This document shows positions 24,831 through 33,935 of a stretch of DNA of 64,000 bases, one piece after another (within the stretch, counting starts at the first letter, position 1; every line of letters starts with the position of its first letter). Source of the DNA: Nocardioides nitrophenolicus. GTDB taxonomy: Bacteria > Actinomycetota > Actinomycetes > Propionibacteriales > Nocardioidaceae. The position numbers were made by a program, and so were the translations under genes. The notes beneath the pieces are model-generated. The model did no database searches. It had not been told where the DNA came from and worked only from the letters and a program-made list of their open reading frames with translations. The stretch is from the NCBI RefSeq assembly GCF_016907515.1, contig NZ_JAFBBY010000001.1:1426001-1490000 (forward strand). The letters are read 5' to 3'.

Positions 24831-25243
24831 TGTCCGCCGAGGGTCGCGCCGCCCTCGCCGCGGTCGCGCCCGCGACCGCGGCGGCCCTGGCCGAGGTGGA
24901 GCGGGTCGCCGCGACGACCGCGGACGCCGCCACCCGCGAGCTCGTCGCCCGCCGGGTGGCCGGCCTGCTCGGGCTGCCCGCGCCGGCCGGCGGCGCGCTG
25001 CCGGACACCTGGGTGTGCGAGCTCGACGAGTGGCACGCCTCGACCCTCTTCGACGAGGCGACCCGGGGCCTGCTGGCGTTCGTCGACCAGTTCGTGTTCG
25101 CCGTCGGGAGCATGGGCGACGACGAGGTGGCCGCCCTGCTCGCCACCCGCTCGCCGCGCGAGGTGCACGAGCTGTGCAATGTGGTCTGGTCGATCGACCT
25201 GGCCCTGCGTGCCGACCACGTCGCGGCGCGGGTGCTGGCATGA
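24830..25243 (+). CDS. AhpD-like protein lacking the CxxC motif
   Basis: 137 aa helical protein. The second half (EATRGLLAFVDQFVFAV and REVHELCNVVWSIDLAL) resembles the helices that follow the active site in carboxymuconolactone decarboxylase/AhpD proteins, but there is no CxxC. It is coupled on both sides: TGATG with the SDR and ATGA with the next AhpD-like gene, which does have CxxC. A hetero-oligomer of the two is a reasonable guess. Family assignment is by pattern only. Confidence 0.65.
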   Translation: MSAEGRAALAAVAPATAAALAEVERVAATTADAATRELVARRVAGLLGLPAPAGGALPDTWVCELDEWHASTLFDEATRGLLAFVDQFVFAVGSMGDDEVAALLATRSPREVHELCNVVWSIDLALRADHVAARVLA

Positions 25244-25752
25244 CCGGCCCCCGGATCCCGCTGCCCGACGACCCGTCGGTGCCCAAGTACGGTACGCCGA
25301 TCGACTACGCCGTCGCGGACTTCGCGGCCACCGCGATGCGTGCGGAGCGGCTCGACCCGGTCGTCACCGAGCTGGTCCGGCTGCGTTGCGCGCGGATCCA
25401 CGACTGCCGGCTGTGCCGCTCGCTGCGGACCGCGCCCGACCGGCTCGACGAGGAGACGGCGGCGAAGATCGACCACTACGAGGCCAGCGACCTGCCCGAG
25501 CGGGCCAAGGTGGCCCTGCGCCTGACCGACGCGGTCATCCTCGACCCGGCCGGCGCCGGCCCCGAGCTGCGCACCGCGGCGCACGCGCACTTCACCCCCG
25601 CCGAGATCGGCGAGCTGCTCCTCGACGTCGTCAAGTGGAGCCAGCAGAAGGCATCGGTGGCGCTGCGCATCGAGCCGCCGCCCCACGAGGGCCTGAGCCG
25701 GCTCCGGTTCGACGCGTCGGGCCACCCGAGCATCGGCGCGCCGCTCGGCTGA
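25240..25752 (+). CDS. AhpD-like / carboxymuconolactone decarboxylase family protein
   Basis: 170 aa with the AhpD redox motif in RIHDCRLCRSL (Cys56, Cys59), followed by ERAKVALRLTDAVI and the EIGELLLDVVKWSQQKA helix. ATG at 25240 overlaps the previous stop. It ends 32 bp from the convergent CaiB-like gene, with no clear hairpin between them. Probably a thiol-dependent peroxidase-like partner or a small CMD-type enzyme. Confidence 0.8.
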   Translation: MTGPRIPLPDDPSVPKYGTPIDYAVADFAATAMRAERLDPVVTELVRLRCARIHDCRLCRSLRTAPDRLDEETAAKIDHYEASDLPERAKVALRLTDAVILDPAGAGPELRTAAHAHFTPAEIGELLLDVVKWSQQKASVALRIEPPPHEGLSRLRFDASGHPSIGAPLG

Positions 25753-25784
25753 GCCCGCCCGGCCCGGACGCCGAACGGCCCGGC

Positions 25785-26954
25785 TCAGCCGAGCAGCTCG
25801 GCCAGCACCTCGTCGGTGTGCTCGCCGATCGACGGCACCCCGTGGTACCCCGGGCCGTCGTAGCCCTCGACGTGGAGGACCGGGCCGGGCGTGAGCACCC
25901 GGCCGAGCGCCTGGCTGCCGGTGATCTCCACCAGGGTCCGCTCCAGGAAGTGCGGGTCCACGACGATGTCGCTGGCGTCGTTGACCTGCGAGCAGACCAC
26001 CTCGAACTTGTCGAGGACGTCGAGGACCTCCGCGCGCGGACGCTCCGCCACCCAGCTCTTGACGATCTCCTGCAGCTCGTCGTTGTGCTGCATCCGGACC
26101 TCGTTGGTCGCGTAGCGCGGGTCCTCGATCATCTCGGGGCGCCCCATCGCGGCGAACAGCCGCTTGGCGATGCCCTGGTTGGACGCCGCGATCGAGAGCC
26201 ACTTCCCGTCGGCCGCCTCGTAGACGCCGCGCGGCGACGCCGAGCCGGTGCCGTTGCCGACCCGGCCCTGGACGAAGCCGGTGCCGCTGTAGTTGATGAT
26301 CATGTCGCCGATGATGAACATCAGCGGCTCGTAGAGCGCGACGTCGACATGGTCGCCCTGCCCGCTGCGCTCACGCCGGTAGAGCGCCATCGAGGTGCCC
26401 ATGGCGGCCGCGATGCCGGCGATCGAGTCGGCGAAGCCGAACGGCGGCGAGGTCGGCGGGGTCTCCGGCCAGCCGTTGATGTAGGCGAAGCCGCTGCCGG
26501 TCTCGGCGACCGTCCCGAAGCCCGGGCGCTCCCGGTTCGGGCCGGTCTGGCCGAAGCCGCTGACGCTGGTCATGACCAGGCCGGGGTTGTCGGCGGCGAG
26601 CGCCTCGTAGCCGAGGCCCCACTCCTCCATCCGGCCGGGCCGGAAGGACTGGATGACCACGTCGACCCTGCCCGCGAGGCGGCGGACCAGGTCCTTGCCC
26701 TCGGCGGAGCGCAGGTCGACGCCGACCGAGCGCTTGCCGCTGTTGAGGCGGGCGAAGCCGAGGGACTGGCCGTTCTTCATCGGCGTCCACTGACGGGCGT
26801 AGTCGCCGGTCGCGGGATCCTCGACCTTGATCACGTCGGCGCCGAAGTCGCGCAGCATCCGCCCGCAGGTCGGCGCGGCGTACATGGTGCCGAGCTCCAG
26901 CACCCGGATCCCGGCCAGCGGCCCGCGGGACCGGTCGTGGCTCTGGTCGGTCAT
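25785..26954 (-). CDS. CaiB/BaiF family CoA-transferase
   Basis: 389 aa family III CoA-transferase-like protein: GPLAGIRVLELGTMYAAPTCGRMLRDFGADVIKVE is the N-terminal fold signature (only part quoted as motif: LADFGADVIKVE-type). Asp176 in FGFADSIAG is at the position of the aspartate that forms the acyl anhydride. It lacks the GHDINY His motif of racemases, unlike the gene at 49639. One-base overlap with the upstream ALDH. It would move CoA between acids of the pathway. Confidence 0.85.
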   Translation of the reverse strand: MTDQSHDRSRGPLAGIRVLELGTMYAAPTCGRMLRDFGADVIKVEDPATGDYARQWTPMKNGQSLGFARLNSGKRSVGVDLRSAEGKDLVRRLAGRVDVVIQSFRPGRMEEWGLGYEALAADNPGLVMTSVSGFGQTGPNRERPGFGTVAETGSGFAYINGWPETPPTSPPFGFADSIAGIAAAMGTSMALYRRERSGQGDHVDVALYEPLMFIIGDMIINYSGTGFVQGRVGNGTGSASPRGVYEAADGKWLSIAASNQGIAKRLFAAMGRPEMIEDPRYATNEVRMQHNDELQEIVKSWVAERPRAEVLDVLDKFEVVCSQVNDASDIVVDPHFLERTLVEITGSQALGRVLTPGPVLHVEGYDGPGYHGVPSIGEHTDEVLAELLG

Positions 26955-28435
26955 CACAGCCTCCACTGGATGTGCTTGACCTCGAGGTACTCCTTCATGC
27001 CCCACTCGCCGAGCTCGCGGCCCACGCCGGAGCGGCCGTAGCCGCCGAAGGGGGCGTCGGGACGCATCGCGCCGCCGCCGTTGATCCAGACCGTGCCGGC
27101 ACGCACCTGCTCGGCGATCCGGCGCGCCTCGACCAGGTCGTCGCACCACACATTCGCCGCGAGTCCGTACGCCGTGTCGTTGGCCAGGCGGATCGCCTCC
27201 TCGGTGTCCTTGAACGGCACGATGACCGCGACCGGGCCGAAGATCTCCTCCTGCACCGCGCGAGCCGAGTGGGGCAGGTTGCCGAGCAGCACCGGGTTCA
27301 CGAAGAAGCCCTTCTCGGGCACCGGCTTGGTGACCTCGAGCAGCTTCGCGCCGCCCTCGGCCACGGAGCCGTCGATGAAGCCCTGGACCCGCGCCCGGTG
27401 GTCGGCGCGGATCATCGGGCCGATGTTGGTGGCGCGGTCCCACGGGTCGCCCACGACCATCTGGTCGAACGCCGCGGCGCCGGCCTCGAGGAACTCGTCG
27501 TACTGGCTCTCGTGGACCAGCAGCCGGGCCAGCGCGGCGCAGCCCTGGCCGCCGTTGCGGGCCCAGCGCAGGTGCATCTCGACGGCGATCTTCTTCACGT
27601 CCACGTCGTCGGTGACGATGCTCGGCGACTTGCCGCCGAGCTCGAGCGTCACGCCGACGAGGTTCTCGGCCGCCTGCGCCATGATCTTCGAGCCGACGCC
27701 GTCGGAGCCGGTGAAGGACACCCGGTCGACGCCGCGGTGCGAGCTGAGCTGAACGCCCACCTCGGTGCCGCCGACGATCACGTTCATGACACCCGGCGGC
27801 AGGCCGGCCTCCTGGATCAGCTCGCCCAGGAACAGGGTGGTGAGCGGGGTCCGCGGCGAGGGGAAGAGCACCACCGTGCAGCCGGCGGCCAGCGCGGCGC
27901 CGAACTTGAAGATGGCCAGGTTCAGCGGGTAGTTGTAGCCGGTGATCGCGGCGACCACGCCGACCGGCTGGTGCACGACGTCGCTCTCGGTCGGGTGCGG
28001 CTTGTCGTAGCCGCCGAGGTGGACGGTGCGGTCCACCTTGGCCGCCTCGGCCGCCCAGCGCAGGTGCTCGTCGACGGCCATCTTCACCTGGAGGTACTCC
28101 GCCAGGGAGACCGGCGTGCCGACCTCGTTGACGATCGAGGGCAACAGCCGGTCGGCCGCCTTCTCCAGGACGTCGGCCAGGCGGTGGATGTGGCGCGAGC
28201 GCTCCTCGCCCGAGAGTGCCGCCCAGGCCGGGAAGGCGTCGCGGGCGGCGGACACGGCCGCGTCGACCTGGTCCGGCGTCGCGCCGCCGACGGTCGCGAT
28301 CACCTCCTCGGTCGCCGGGTTGAGGACGTCCCACTGCTCACCCCGCGGGTCGACCATCTGGCCGCCGATCAGCAGGGTTCGGGTCGTGGGCACCCAGGAG
28401 CGCAGCTCCTCGGTGCGGGCGTCGGTCGCGGTCAT
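26954..28435 (-). CDS. Aldehyde dehydrogenase
   Basis: 493 aa NAD(P)-dependent ALDH. Catalytic Cys299 is in GGQGCAAL, the general base Glu in LELGGKSP, and ITGYNYPLN replaces the usual PWN-type segment. The end INGGGAMRPDAPFGGYGRSG is typical. ATG at 28435, 43 nt after the ACAD stop. It is paralogous to the ALDH at 52343; both lie in operons that also carry a ligase and a CaiB/BaiF protein. It would oxidise an aldehyde to the acid that the ligase activates. Confidence 0.92.
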   Translation of the reverse strand: MTATDARTEELRSWVPTTRTLLIGGQMVDPRGEQWDVLNPATEEVIATVGGATPDQVDAAVSAARDAFPAWAALSGEERSRHIHRLADVLEKAADRLLPSIVNEVGTPVSLAEYLQVKMAVDEHLRWAAEAAKVDRTVHLGGYDKPHPTESDVVHQPVGVVAAITGYNYPLNLAIFKFGAALAAGCTVVLFPSPRTPLTTLFLGELIQEAGLPPGVMNVIVGGTEVGVQLSSHRGVDRVSFTGSDGVGSKIMAQAAENLVGVTLELGGKSPSIVTDDVDVKKIAVEMHLRWARNGGQGCAALARLLVHESQYDEFLEAGAAAFDQMVVGDPWDRATNIGPMIRADHRARVQGFIDGSVAEGGAKLLEVTKPVPEKGFFVNPVLLGNLPHSARAVQEEIFGPVAVIVPFKDTEEAIRLANDTAYGLAANVWCDDLVEARRIAEQVRAGTVWINGGGAMRPDAPFGGYGRSGVGRELGEWGMKEYLEVKHIQWRL

Positions 28436-28478
28436 GGTTCTCTCTTTCGGCGCTCGTTGGTCTCGGGGTGACGACTGG

Positions 28479-29645
28479 TCAGTAGCTGCGCGGCAGGCCG
28501 AGCACGTGCTCGGCGACGTAGTTGAGCACCATCTCCTGGCTGATCGGCGCGATCCGCATCAGCCGCGCCTCCCGGAAGTAGCGCTCGACGTGGTACTCCT
28601 TGCTGTAGCCCATGCCGCCGTGGACCTGGAGCGCGACGTCGGCGGCGTAGAAGCCCGCCTCGGCGCACAGCCACTTGGCGTAGTTGGCCTCGGCCCCGCA
28701 CGGCTGCTGCTGGTCCACCAGCCAGGTGGCCTTCTGCAGGACCGCGTCGGCGGCCTCGATGCGGATCTTGGCCTCGGCCAGCTGGAACGCCAGGCCCTGG
28801 TTCTGCCCGATCGGACGCCCGAACACCACGCGCTCGTTGGCGTAGCGCACGCCCCTGCGCAGCGCGGCCTCGCCGATCCCGAGCATGGCGTTGGCGGCCA
28901 CGACCCGCTCCGCGTTGAGGCCGGTGAGGATCACCTTGAAGCCCTTGCCGACCTCGCCGACCACGTCCTCGTCGGCGACGAACAGGTCGTCGATGAACAG
29001 CTCGTTGCTGTCGACGGAGTTGCGGCCCATCTTCGGGATCGACCGGATCGTGACCCGCTCCCGGTCGATCGGGGCGAAGAACACGGTGAGCCCGTCGGTG
29101 CGCTTGGCGCAGTCCTGCTTCGGCGTGGTCCGGGCGAGCAGGAGCATCCGCTCGGCCTGCTGCGCGTTCGAGATCCACACCTTCTTGCCCGACACCAGCC
29201 AGCCGCCGTCGACCTTGCGGGCGAAGGTCGAGATGTTCGTGGTGTCCGTGCCGGCGTCGGGCTCGGTCACCGCGAAGGAGATCTGGAGGTCGCCCGTGGG
29301 GACGCGGGGCAGGAAGCGGCGCTTCAGGTCCTCGCTGCCGTGGTGGAGGATCGGCTCGAAGCCGAAGATGCCGATGTGGACCGAGCTGCAGCCGCCCATG
29401 CCCGCCCCGGAGCTCGCGATCTCGCGCTCGACGATGGCCGCCTCGGTCACGCCGAGTCCGCCGCCGCCGTACTCCTCGGGGATGGTCAGCCCGAGCCAGC
29501 CGCCGTCGGTGATCGCCCGGTAGAAGTCCCACGGGAACTCGTGCTTCTCGTCCCGCTCGGCCCAGTACTCGTCGGGGAAGCGCTCGCACAGGGTGCGCAT
29601 CCCCTGGCGGATGTCCTCGTGCACCGGGTCCGGGTTGTAGTCCAT
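28479..29645 (-). CDS. Acyl-CoA dehydrogenase (paralogue of 2205-3371)
   Basis: 388 aa, same length as the ACAD at 2205 and matching it over nearly the whole chain (HIGIFG, HGSEDLKRRFLPRVP, ELFIDDLFVADEDVVGEV, VAEHVLGLPRSY). FAVTEPDAGTDTT is the family signature. As in that paralogue the YEGT loop is absent (APISQEM) and a Glu in NAERVV takes the isovaleryl-CoA dehydrogenase position. ATG at 29645, 28 nt after the ligase stop. Confidence 0.9.
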   Translation of the reverse strand: MDYNPDPVHEDIRQGMRTLCERFPDEYWAERDEKHEFPWDFYRAITDGGWLGLTIPEEYGGGGLGVTEAAIVEREIASSGAGMGGCSSVHIGIFGFEPILHHGSEDLKRRFLPRVPTGDLQISFAVTEPDAGTDTTNISTFARKVDGGWLVSGKKVWISNAQQAERMLLLARTTPKQDCAKRTDGLTVFFAPIDRERVTIRSIPKMGRNSVDSNELFIDDLFVADEDVVGEVGKGFKVILTGLNAERVVAANAMLGIGEAALRRGVRYANERVVFGRPIGQNQGLAFQLAEAKIRIEAADAVLQKATWLVDQQQPCGAEANYAKWLCAEAGFYAADVALQVHGGMGYSKEYHVERYFREARLMRIAPISQEMVLNYVAEHVLGLPRSY

Positions 29646-29673
29646 GCTCGTCCTTCGTGTTCGCGGGGGCCGC

Positions 29674-31320
29674 TCAGGCCCGGGAGCTGTCGTAGGTGTC
29701 CGTCGTGACGCCCTCGTCGCGCAGGGCCGCCTTGCGGACCTTCTCCGACGGCGTCTTGGGCAGGGCGTCGGCGACCCGCAGGTAGCGCGGGATGGCGAAG
29801 GCCGGGATCTTGCCGCGGCACCACTCGAGGATCTCGGCGGGCTCGGCGGCCTCCTGGGTGACCACGACGGCGAGCACCTCGTCCTCGCCCGCCTCCTGGT
29901 CCGCGGGGACGCCGATCACCGCCGCCTCGACCACGGCCGGGTGACCGAGCAGGGCCTGCTCGACCTCGTAGGAGCTGATGTTCTCGCCGCGGCGCCGCAG
30001 GGCGTCCTTGTAGCGGTCGATGAAGTAGAACCAGCCGTCCTCGTCCTTGCGCAGCGCGTCGCCGGTGTGGAACCACAGGTTGCGCCAGGCCTCGACGGTC
30101 TTCTCGGGCATGTTGTAGTAGCCCTGGCTGCAGGTCCACGGGTGCACCGGCCGGACCACGAGCTCGCCGACCTCGCCGACCGCGACCTCGCGGTCGGTCT
30201 CCGGGTCGACCAGCCGGATGTCGAACCACTCCTTGTTCTGCAGGCCCGCGGCACCGGCCGGCCGGGGCACGCCGTACGGCGACATGATCGGCGCGCTGGT
30301 CTCGGTGAGGCCGAAGGCGTCGACGAACGCCTCGATGCCGTAGCGCTCCTTGAACTGCTCGACGATCGTGCTGGCCGTGGGCGCGGCGTAGACGACCCGC
30401 AGGCTGTTGTCGCGGTCGTCGCGGCGCGGCTCCTGCTTCCAGGCGAAGTCCATCATCACGCCCACGAAGTTGGTCGCGGTCACGCCGGAGTCGCGGACGT
30501 GGTCGATCCAGCGGCTGGCGCTGAACTTCGAGCGGATCACGGCCCGGCCGCCGGCGACGATCACCGGGTAGACGGCCATGAAGGTCGCGTTGCCGTGGAA
30601 CAGCGGGGTGGTCGTGAGGTAGACGTCGTCCTCGGTCAGCCGGGTCAGGCTGACCACGATCTGGGCGAAGAAGTAGAGCTGGGAGTGCGGCATCGCGACG
30701 CCCTTGGACGGACCGGTCGTCCCCGAGGTGTAGAAGATCGCGCCGAGGTCCTGCGGCCTCGGCGTCGGCAGCGCGGTGACCTCCGCGGCCTCCAGGTCCT
30801 CCCAGGGCGCGGCCTGCCAGCCGTTCTCGACCAGCAGGTCGACGGCCTTGTCGCGCACGCCGGCACCGGTGTCGATGACCCAGAACTTCTCGATGCCGCG
30901 CGCGTGCTCGGCCACGGCCACCCACCGCTCGGCGAGGTGGTCGTCGATCACCGCCCAGCGGGCCTGGGCCACGTCGAGCTGGTGGCGCAGGAACTCGCCC
31001 TCGTAGTTGGTGTTGATCGGGACCTCGACCAGGCCGCCCACGGCGGTGCCCCACCAGGTCCGCACGAAGCGCGAGGAGTTGGCCGCCATCAGCACCACGC
31101 GGTCGCCCTGCCGGGCACCGGCGGAGTACACCGCCGAGGCGACCCGCTCGGCGGAGTCGAGCGCCTCGGCGTAGGTGATCCGCAGGTCCTCCTCCGGGAA
31201 CTCCAGGCAGTCCTTGTCGGGGGTGCGGGCCGCGTGGTGGCGCAGCACGTGGTCGAGGGTCCAGGTCTCCGGGTCCGGGAAGTGCGGGACCAGCCCGGTG
31301 TAGTACTGCATCTCCCCCAC
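29674..31320 (-). CDS. AMP-forming acyl-CoA ligase
   Basis: 548 aa adenylate-forming enzyme: FYTSGTTGPSKG, AFGLTETSAP, WFHTGDALRKDEDG, RRRGENISSYEVE and the lysine segment PSEKVRKAAL. GTG at 31320 has GGAGG 6 nt upstream, inside the end of the LLM gene one base away; an ATG at 31311 is less well placed. It resembles the ligase at 50814 (TPLFHGNATF, KFSASRWID). It would activate the acid made by the ALDH or provided by transport. Confidence 0.9.
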   Translation of the reverse strand: MGEMQYYTGLVPHFPDPETWTLDHVLRHHAARTPDKDCLEFPEEDLRITYAEALDSAERVASAVYSAGARQGDRVVLMAANSSRFVRTWWGTAVGGLVEVPINTNYEGEFLRHQLDVAQARWAVIDDHLAERWVAVAEHARGIEKFWVIDTGAGVRDKAVDLLVENGWQAAPWEDLEAAEVTALPTPRPQDLGAIFYTSGTTGPSKGVAMPHSQLYFFAQIVVSLTRLTEDDVYLTTTPLFHGNATFMAVYPVIVAGGRAVIRSKFSASRWIDHVRDSGVTATNFVGVMMDFAWKQEPRRDDRDNSLRVVYAAPTASTIVEQFKERYGIEAFVDAFGLTETSAPIMSPYGVPRPAGAAGLQNKEWFDIRLVDPETDREVAVGEVGELVVRPVHPWTCSQGYYNMPEKTVEAWRNLWFHTGDALRKDEDGWFYFIDRYKDALRRRGENISSYEVEQALLGHPAVVEAAVIGVPADQEAGEDEVLAVVVTQEAAEPAEILEWCRGKIPAFAIPRYLRVADALPKTPSEKVRKAALRDEGVTTDTYDSSRA

Positions 31321-31321
31321 C

Positions 31322-32377
31322 TCAGGCCTCCTCGGGCACGGCGAAGGCGGCCTCGTCGATGGTGGTGCGGGCCTCGAGCGGCAGCAGCGCGGGCACGACG
31401 TCCTTGCCGAGCCGGTTGATCGCGGCGATCGTCTCGTCGCCGTCCATGGTGGGCCACTGCGGGCGCAGCAGGATCGGGTCGACCGGCAGCTTCGCGACGT
31501 AGTCGGTCAGGCTGGCGACGACGTCGTCGGGCGTGCCGATGACCGCGTGGCCCGACACCGCCTTCGCGAACTCGTTCTCCAGGTCGGTGTCCTTCATGAC
31601 GTCCAGGCCCTTGTTGGCATAGGTGAGATAGCGGCCCTGGGCGACCCGGGCGAACTCGACGATCGCCTCCTCGCGGGTGTCGGCGACCAGGCAGTTGCGC
31701 CGCAGCGGCTGGGGCGTGAACTCCTTGCCCCGCTCGGCGAAGCCCTCCATCACGATCTGGTGGCGCACCGCGATCTCGTGCATCGGGGTCTCCGGCGGGC
31801 AGGCGTACGCGTCGCCGTACTTCGCGCAGCGGCGTACGCCGGGGATCGCGTGGGCGCCGATCCAGATCGGCGGGTGCGGGTCCTGGACCGGGAACAGGTG
31901 GGGCTTGACGTCGTCGAGCTGCCAGTACTTCCCGTCGTGGGTCACCGACTCCTGGGTCCACAGCTTCTTCATCAGCTCCAGTGACTCGTCGAACCGGCCG
32001 GCGCGCTCCTTGTAGGGGACGCCGAGGTAGTCGAACTCCTCGGGCCGGTAGCCGAGCCCGGCGCCGAAGATCAGCCGGCCCTCGGTGACCACGTCGAGCG
32101 TCGCGATCTCCTCGGCGAGCATCACCGGGTGGTAGAGCGGCGCGATCATGATCTGGGTGGCCAGCCGCACGTTCGGGTCGACCTCGGCCGCGATCCGCGC
32201 CAGGAGCGGGACCGGCTGGAGCCAGCGCAGCTCGCCGTAGAGGAAGTGCTGGCCGATCGCGATGTAGGTGAAGCCGTTGGCCTGCGCGGCCTCGACGATG
32301 CGCAGCACGTCCTTGAACTGCTGAGCGGGCGTCACCGACTTCGGGACGTCGCTGAGGAGAAGACCGACCTGGACCAT
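31322..32377 (-). CDS. Luciferase-like (LLM) flavin-dependent monooxygenase
   Basis: 351 aa LLM protein, closest to the one at 1071-2108: MVQVGLLLSDVP, IGQHFLYGELRWLQPVP, IAPLYHPVMLAEEIATLD, GRLIFGAGLGYRPEEFD and QDPHPPIWIGAHAIPG are nearly the same in both. ATG at 32377 follows AAAGG. It is second in the unit after the SDR. The paralogue at 1071 is paired with a lactonase; this one is paired with a ligase, so the two may act on related intermediates at different stages. Confidence 0.87.
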   Translation of the reverse strand: MVQVGLLLSDVPKSVTPAQQFKDVLRIVEAAQANGFTYIAIGQHFLYGELRWLQPVPLLARIAAEVDPNVRLATQIMIAPLYHPVMLAEEIATLDVVTEGRLIFGAGLGYRPEEFDYLGVPYKERAGRFDESLELMKKLWTQESVTHDGKYWQLDDVKPHLFPVQDPHPPIWIGAHAIPGVRRCAKYGDAYACPPETPMHEIAVRHQIVMEGFAERGKEFTPQPLRRNCLVADTREEAIVEFARVAQGRYLTYANKGLDVMKDTDLENEFAKAVSGHAVIGTPDDVVASLTDYVAKLPVDPILLRPQWPTMDGDETIAAINRLGKDVVPALLPLEARTTIDEAAFAVPEEA

Positions 32378-32458
32378 GCTGGTGCCTTTCGTGAACGGGA
32401 GCCCGGACGAGACCGCTCGGGCGACGAACGAGGTGGGTTGTCGGGTGGGGCGGTCGTC

Positions 32459-33253
32459 TCAGACCTGGGCCGGCAGCCCCGCGGCCGCCCAGCCGCCGTC
32501 GACCGGCAGCACCACGCCCGAGATGTAGCGGGCCTGCGGGGAGATGAGGAAGGCGGCGGCATTGCCGATGTCGGAGGGCGCGCCGACCTTGTTCATCGGG
32601 ATCCGCTCGAGATAGCCGGCGACCGACACCCGGCCGCTGGCGATCATCGACTGCTGCATCTCGGTCTCGATGGTGCCGGGCGCGATCCCGTTGACCCGGA
32701 CGCCCTGCGGCGCCCACTCGGTCGAGAGCGAGCGGACCAGGCCGTCGACGCCGGACTTGGACGCGCAGTACGACGCCCGCGCGCCGAAGCCCTGCGAGGC
32801 GCAGATCGAGCTCAGCATGACCATGCTGCCGCCCTCGCCGAGATAGGGGCGGGCGGCCTGCGCGCCGATGAAGGTGCCGCGCAGGTTGACGCCGATGACC
32901 CGGTCCCACTCGTCGAGCGGGTAGCCCTCGGTCGGCCCGGGCGAGATCACGCCGGCGTTGAAGACCGCCGCGCGCAGGCCGTCGCCGGCCTCGGCCGCGA
33001 GCCGGCAGGCCCGGTCGATCACCGCCGGGTCGCACACGTCGCCCACCACCGAGCCGTGCCCGTCGCCGAGCCCGGTCACCAGGCCCTCGACGTCGGGGCT
33101 GAGGTCCACCGCGACCACGGCGTGGCCCGCGGCCGCGAGCACCTCCACGATGCCCTTGCCGAGCCCGCGGGCACCCCCGGTGACGACCACGCCCCGGGCG
33201 TCCGGGCCGGCAGCGCTCGGTCGCGGGTCCAGCTCCTGGGCGGGCGCGGTCAT
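32459..33253 (-). CDS. SDR family oxidoreductase
   Basis: 264 aa SDR with TGGARGLG (25-32), FNAG (98-101, an NNAG variant), Ser148/149 and Tyr162/Lys166 in YCASK, ending GVVLPVDGGWAAAG. ATG at 33253 with AGGAGGAG only 2 nt upstream. First gene of the six-gene minus unit that runs to 25785 (SDR, LLM, ligase, ACAD, ALDH, CaiB), divergent from the SnoaL-like gene. Confidence 0.87.
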   Translation of the reverse strand: MTAPAQELDPRPSAAGPDARGVVVTGGARGLGKGIVEVLAAAGHAVVAVDLSPDVEGLVTGLGDGHGSVVGDVCDPAVIDRACRLAAEAGDGLRAAVFNAGVISPGPTEGYPLDEWDRVIGVNLRGTFIGAQAARPYLGEGGSMVMLSSICASQGFGARASYCASKSGVDGLVRSLSTEWAPQGVRVNGIAPGTIETEMQQSMIASGRVSVAGYLERIPMNKVGAPSDIGNAAAFLISPQARYISGVVLPVDGGWAAAGLPAQV

Positions 33254-33312
33254 GGCTCCTCCTGAGATCGTCGAGCCCCGAACGGGGTGTGGCGACGCTA
33301 ACACTCTTTCGC

Positions 33313-33340
33313 CTATTCTGACAATGATCCGCCTAGATAC
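33313..33340. promoter_or_regulatory. AT-rich operator/promoter island e (weak)
   Basis: CTATTCTGACAATGATCCGC between the divergent SDR and SnoaL-like genes. It keeps an ATGATC core but is the weakest of the twelve islands. Confidence 0.4.
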
Positions 33341-33353
33341 CGGAAGGGCCCCC

Positions 33354-33932
33354 GTGAACCTCGACGACACGACCACGACCATCCTCGCCACCGACGAGAC
33401 GAGCACCCGGCGAGCGCTGCGCGAGCTGGCCGACAAGGACGCGATCCGCGCCCTCGGCGCGCTCTACTCGATCGCCGTCGACGACCACGACCTGGCCACC
33501 GTCGTGCGCTGCTTCGCCGACGACGGCTCGTTCACCCGCGCCGGCACGACGTACGCCGGGCACGCGGTGCTGCGGGAGTTCTACGCCGGGATGATGGACC
33601 GGTACGTGACGACCCTGCACATCCCGAACTCCCACGTCATCGACGTCGACACCGAGGCCGGCACCGCGACCGGCCTGCTCACCGGCCAGGCCGAGCTCGC
33701 CCTCGGGAACCAGCTGCTGATGGCCGCCTACCGCTACGACGACAGCTACCTGCGCCTCGACACCGGGCGCTGGGTGTTCGCCGCGCGGGAGCTGCGGTTC
33801 ATGTACAACCTGCCGGTCGAGCAGATGCCGACCGGGTTCGCGGACGCACGACGGATCCGGCTGCCCGGGACGGCTCCGGTCGAGGGGGACTTCCCGGAGA
33901 CGCTGCCGACCTGGTCGACCTACCGGGGGTGA
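33354..33932 (+). CDS. SnoaL-like (NTF2-fold) protein
   Basis: 192 aa. The segment ALRELADKDAIRALGALYSIAVDD followed by FADDGSF is the usual beginning of SnoaL-like polyketide-cyclase/nuclear-transport-factor-2-fold proteins, which act as small isomerases, hydratases or dehydratases. GTG at 33354 has GGAAGGG 5 nt upstream and is preferred over the in-frame ATG at 33324, which lies in the operator island. Its end is 3 bp from the convergent DUF222 gene. Related small folds are at 35517 and 61379. Confidence 0.8.
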   Translation: MNLDDTTTTILATDETSTRRALRELADKDAIRALGALYSIAVDDHDLATVVRCFADDGSFTRAGTTYAGHAVLREFYAGMMDRYVTTLHIPNSHVIDVDTEAGTATGLLTGQAELALGNQLLMAAYRYDDSYLRLDTGRWVFAARELRFMYNLPVEQMPTGFADARRIRLPGTAPVEGDFPETLPTWSTYRG

Positions 33933-33935
33933 GCT

